DNA of 64,000 nt, taken from contig NC_019875.2 of the NCBI RefSeq assembly GCF_002234675.1, forward strand, positions 26,130,299 to 26,194,298, given 5' to 3'. Below the pieces are notes generated by a model. It saw nothing but the letters and a program-made list of their open reading frames with translations, had not been told where the DNA came from and ran no database searches. Each line of letters opens with the position of its first letter. The stretch's first letter is position 1. The translations under genes and the position numbers were made by a program. Source of the DNA: Oryzias latipes. Lineage: Eukaryota > Chordata > Actinopteri > Beloniformes > Adrianichthyidae. Positions 59,280 through 64,000 of the stretch are shown here, one piece after another.

Positions 59280-62200
59280 CGCGGTCTCAGTGGCTGCCTC
59301 CGACGTGTGGCGAAGCCGGGGTTGCGCTGCTTACCCCCTGAGTCTGTCGGCTCCACAATGCGTCAACGCCGCCAGCTCAGGCGATGAAGCCGTGCGCAGT
59401 CAATCAGCGGAATGGAACGGAGATGTGCCCTCCTGTTATCAGGAAGCGCTTCCTTTCAGACTGCAGACGCAGGCCGACACAAAGGAGGCTTAGAGGGAAC
59501 CAAAAAATAATAATAATGAAGAGCGAAACTACTCCCTGCTGTCTGCTGCTGTCTGCTTCATTGTCCCTCTGTCGGTGAGCTCTGACAGTCGACGGCGCCT
59601 AGGAATCGCTTCCTGATGGAGCCACAGGTGACAACACCTTTCCAAAAGGTGCTGTGCTTACCTCAACATGGCCACCTGGTTCCACTCTGAAAACAGCTCT
59701 GTTTGCTGAAAGGGCGAGCCAAACAATTTACTAATTTCCCATCCAACCTCCAACAATAAAAGGGGAGAAATAATATGTTTTAATATTTTTGCATATTAAC
59801 ACATATTTTTTTTATGGAATATTACTCACCTGCCCCGAGAAATACCTAAACACCTGATCGAAGAATCAGATTATTCTAAAAAATCTAAAGTGTGAAACGA
59901 ACTATAAACCAACAATATCCTGAAAGTTCAGTGTGCTGCTGCACCTAATGAAGGTTTTTTAGGAACCTTCACAGCCGTTTTTGTTGTGTTTATAAAAGCA
60001 TAGCAAAATAACTAGTAAATTAAAAACAAATTTTAGCACTTTTATTGGAAATTAGCGTTTAAAAATCAAATTCTGTCTAAATGCACGTCTAATATATATG
60101 TGAGCATAATTAAAAAGGTAAAGATAAAAGTCATTTTTCTTGACTAACACTTCATTTGCTGAGGTCTATCCTGGGCCAGATATAGGCATGGGCAATGGGA
60201 AAGGGGGCGGCAATGCCCCTCTGAATGTCGTAATTGGCCGGCAGAAATCCACAATTAACAAAAAAAATAAAAGCAATAAAAAAACAAAACACAAAGGATA
60301 TCAAAAAAGCCAAATAAATGACAAAAACATTTTAGGATGGACAGACAAATAGACTTAAAAAGAAAATAAATAAATGAATGTAGACTCAATAGGACACAAG
60401 CTAGTATCCTGCATGTGCCTGTCCCAAGCCCGGTAAATGCAGAGGGTAGTATGAAGAGCATTCAACATAAAAACTATTATCTCAAATAGGTCAAATTAGA
60501 AAATAGAGATATAGTTAGATGGACTGATAAGATGGTGGCATAGTTCCCTGTACATTTTAGGGGCTTGGAGTGATTTAACACCCAAAACGCTCAGTTCACA
60601 CCAAGACTTTCCCCCCAAACCCCATGGTGGGGCTGGTTGAATCCGGGCCTGAGTCTATGATCTCTTCTATTCAATATTAAGAGAGAGGCTAAACCCTGCA
60701 GGTCCAGAACACGTCCACATGCTGACAACCATAATCACCACAACATATAACATATGTTTTAGTTCCAGAGTCACAGATGAAAAAGTTCTAAGTTGTAGAA
60801 GCATAGATGTTTACTTTTTTGGTTTTTATATGTGTCACTAGAGGGGGGAAAAACAACTCTGTGAAAAAAATCTCTGCAAAAAAGAAGAACAACTAATTTT
60901 TGTTTTGGAAATAACGTTAAATGTCAATTTCGATCATAAATTGATTAAATTGACCCAAAAGTTACTGAGCTTTCTTAACCTGCGGTGACACTTTGCTAAA
61001 CATAGACTTTACATTTTTAAAGCGAGGCACTCAGATGTAGTAACCTTTATTTAGTAGTGATGATGACCTTGTGTCGTGCTTCATAATTCATCAGCTTTTT
61101 GCAGAATCTGGACAAAAATAAAACGACCCAGTGTGACTGATGATCCATGGCGCCCAGAAGCCAGAGACTAAACTGTAAACACCACGTTTTCTACATCTGA
61201 ACCACAATTTAGATGGGAAGACTGAGCACTGTGGGCTTTTTAAAACTTGTGCTTTCTAAGACATACAGATGACATGCAGGCATGTAAATATTGATAATAC
61301 CTTCACATTATGATTTCAGCACAGTTGTTGATATTTTCCAGCCTATTTTTGTCATCCCTTCTTTTTTATTCTCACTCTAAATGAAAACTTCTTTTTTCTT
61401 TACTCTTCCTTAATCCAGTGAATAGTCCACCTGCTTTCATACGGTCACTGAAGGGAACCAGGGTTAACTTTAAGGAGAACCAAAACTTATAGTTTGACCC
61501 ACACCTATTTATTGGAGCTTTGACACCTTCCCAAACATCACAGATTATGTAAGAAAACAAGTAGCTGTGGATCAGAAAGATCAGCATTTCTTCAATACAC
61601 ACAACATGTTGGCAAGACAAGATAATGTTAAAATAAACTTAAGTGACACATTTAAGAGTTCTCATGATTTAAGAATCCTGCAACTCCTGTTTGAAAACCT
61701 TCTGTATATTTTCACACAATTTGTATTCCTTACCCACATATGTGCTAGACATTTCTTGTATTTTTATGTTCTCATACTTTGCATTAAAATCCATTGATTT
61801 GTTAGAAAAAAACAACTGAATAAACAAAATGTATGTTAGATAAAATAACTCTCTGCCAACATTTACAGTTACATCTGGCGTTTTGCTAAATGAACTTTAC
61901 AGAAACTGACAAGGAAGAGTTCAGTATGTCCCAGGTTTGATAAACACCCCGATAACCTACATTCACAAACACATAACAGCAAAATGTAAGCACTTGAAAG
62001 CCCACATGTTCAGTGGTGGCTCCCCCTTATGGTCATAATATGTTACTACAGAATTTTGTTAACACCGCTCCTGAAAGAATAAAAAAAAAGGCTCTTCAAT
62101 GGGTTTTATGATACTCTTTGACATGTGTTGTTAAGCAATGTATGTTTTTAATTTAAAAAATAGTCAAAAAAATACAAATTATGTCCTTGCTTGCTTAATT

Positions 62201-64000
62201 TTTTAACATTTTTGTCATTAAAATGACCAAATTAGTCAATAAGCAATTACATTTTTCTGTAAGCCATGGACATGATTCTCTATATTCTTTATTTATTCTT
62301 TTTGTAATTACTGCTAAAACTAATTATTGTTGCATGGGCTCCATATTCAAGTGACAACTAAGGCCCAAGAGTCAGTTTGCATCACACTGATGACCCCTGC
62401 AGGCAGTTAGCAGCAATAACACTAATGTTTAAATATTTTTGCTACTTTCTCAGACATTTGGATAAATTTTGTTTTTTTGTAACAGTGCTGCATTGTTTGT
62501 GTGTCAGCGAAGTCAGGAAAGGATGAATCGACAGCTGACCTGTTCTTTTTTTCTAGCAAAAAAAGAAGGCAGAGGTTGGAGGAAGATGTTTGATTCCTGA
62601 TTCTATATCAGTTTGAGTTTAACATTTGGTCAGTTAATAACAAATAAAAGTCACGTTTTATTTAAGGTTTCAGCTAGATAATCACATGGATTTTCCTCTG
62701 TCATAAGCAGCTGCATGTAGTCAAGAGTAACCAAAACACATAAATGATCAGACATGCTTCCTGTCATTTTCTCATCCATTATTCAAACAATGCTTTTCAT
62801 AACAGAGTCTTAAATAAATTGCACACATGTGCCAACAGAAACCCTTAAACCGTTGTCACTCCATTGCAGCTGTGAGCTGTTTGTTACCATTCAAACCTGT
62901 CTGTCCCTCCCTAGCAACTCATACAGGTGTGGCCATGCAGGACTAAACCTTTTGTCATGTGATGAGTCAGCGCTGCCTTCATTTGAGTTTGTGTACACAA
63001 GCATCACCATGAGAGAGCTCTCCTGTCTGTCTGTCATAAACCGGTTGGTTGCACTTTAGGTGTGAGAGCCGAGGCGAGCAAACAGCTTTCGCTCTGCAGT
63101 TAAATATTTTAAACTGTTCCATTAGGTGGGGGGGGGGGGGAGAGTTGTTTTCTCACTCAGGTGGATGTGAGAATCGAGTTCAACAATTCGTTTCAGTTGT
63201 TGAACAGAAACGCTATACGTGATTGAAAAACCGAGAACAGCCTAATGGTCAGAAAGCTCATCTATAGTTTTAGTAGAGCGTACATCCAAAGTCCAACCTG
63301 GAGGTAGGATTTATTGCTTTTCGTGGTGGTGCAGAAAGACAAAAAAAAAAACATGACATGTAGTGGTGTTGCCTTTGAGAGTTAATAGTTAATTCAAGCA
63401 CAAAGATCCCCTGTTATGCAGAAACAAGAGGGTTTAGTGAAGACTCCTGCAGATAAGATAATATCCCAACGAAGATCACCTTAAAGAAAAACGACTGTTC
63501 ATTTAAAAAAAAATTCAAATGTTAGACACTTTAAAGAAGATCATTGACCAAAGACGAAGCTAACATACTGCAAAGAAATATACAGCTTTTCTTAAAATCA
63601 AACAACATATTTCACGTCTTTATTTTGAAGGCTTTATCGTTTTTGAGTTCTCAAATGCATTAAAAATCAATGAAACCCCATTTTTGAGCAAAATTAGATT
63701 CAAATAGTTTAAAAATATCTTCTCTATTTTATCCAAGACATTCACCCAGATCTGTGTTCAGAAACCAGATGTTGTGAATGATCTGCAGTCTGCCAAACCA
63801 GATGTCGTTTTCAGCAGCTAACTCCCACTTTACTCAGCGCATGATGTCAAAATTCATGTCTGGAAAATATATCCTGACATGTGTTCCTTCAATTGCTCAT
63901 AAGAGTCATGACTTCAGCATTTTTACCTGCTGTTGCCTTCACTTTGCAGCTTGTTGGTAATTTAATTATCACAGTCTGAAGACGGCACTATTTTATGACT
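59280..64000. other. 5' flank of SLC22A23; no gene recognised
   Basis: The first 350 bases (to about 59630) are relatively CpG-rich and probably hold the 5' UTR and promoter; no TATA box was seen. The remainder is AT-rich with many A/T runs, a 15-G tract near 63127-63141 and a transposon-like GC island near 60160-60250 and 60590-60660. The longest open frames are under 90 codons and show no domain or consistent splice signals. Confidence 0.5.

Overview
This is a eukaryotic window, almost certainly from a ray-finned (teleost) fish. It shows intron-split vertebrate genes with GT-AG junctions, AT-rich introns full of homopolymers, fish-type tRNA-derived SINEs and many small inverted-repeat DNA transposons. 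The encoded proteins are vertebrate desmosomal cadherins, a beta-tubulin and the orphan transporter SLC22A23. The species cannot be fixed from the sequence alone; a medaka-like percomorph would fit.

Layout. (1) 81-3409, minus: the 5' eleven coding exons of a desmocollin (secretory signal, prodomain, furin site, EC1 to EC4); the rest lies beyond the left edge. (2) 3410-7463: intergenic, divergent-promoter region with a 115-bp TA microsatellite. (3) 7464-15095, plus: a complete 14-exon desmoglein with TATA box, 1079 codons and a 1-kb 3' UTR. It is head-to-head with the desmocollin, as in the mammalian DSC/DSG cluster. (4) 17694-22731, minus: a complete four-exon beta-tubulin (453 aa) with the canonical vertebrate beta-tubulin intron positions and an unusual C-terminal tail. 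(5) About 24830-59279, minus: a complete ten-exon SLC22A23 (989 aa by my joining of exons, in frame throughout), with introns of 86 bp to 10.8 kb full of mobile-element remnants. (6) 59280-64000: upstream flank with no gene that I can recognise.

The desmocollin and desmoglein are partners: both are single-pass desmosomal cadherins whose tails recruit plakoglobin and plakophilin. Tubulin and SLC22A23 are unrelated to them in function. In the human genome TUBB2A/TUBB2B and SLC22A23 are neighbours on 6p25, while the DSC/DSG cluster is on chromosome 18, so this window joins two human synteny blocks.

Most distinctive observations: a desmoglein that seems to have lost its propeptide, so that signal peptidase alone could expose the adhesive Trp2; an SLC22A23 with about 370 extra Ser/Pro/Asp-rich residues past the point where the human protein ends; a beta-tubulin tail ending in a His/Arg-containing segment; two terminal-inverted-repeat elements that each carry one half (transposase N-terminus, Myb/SANT protein) of what looks like the PIF/Harbinger two-gene system; and a roughly 600-bp dispersed repeat family with a foldback copy. 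I found no CRISPR array, operon, phage or clearly new molecular system.
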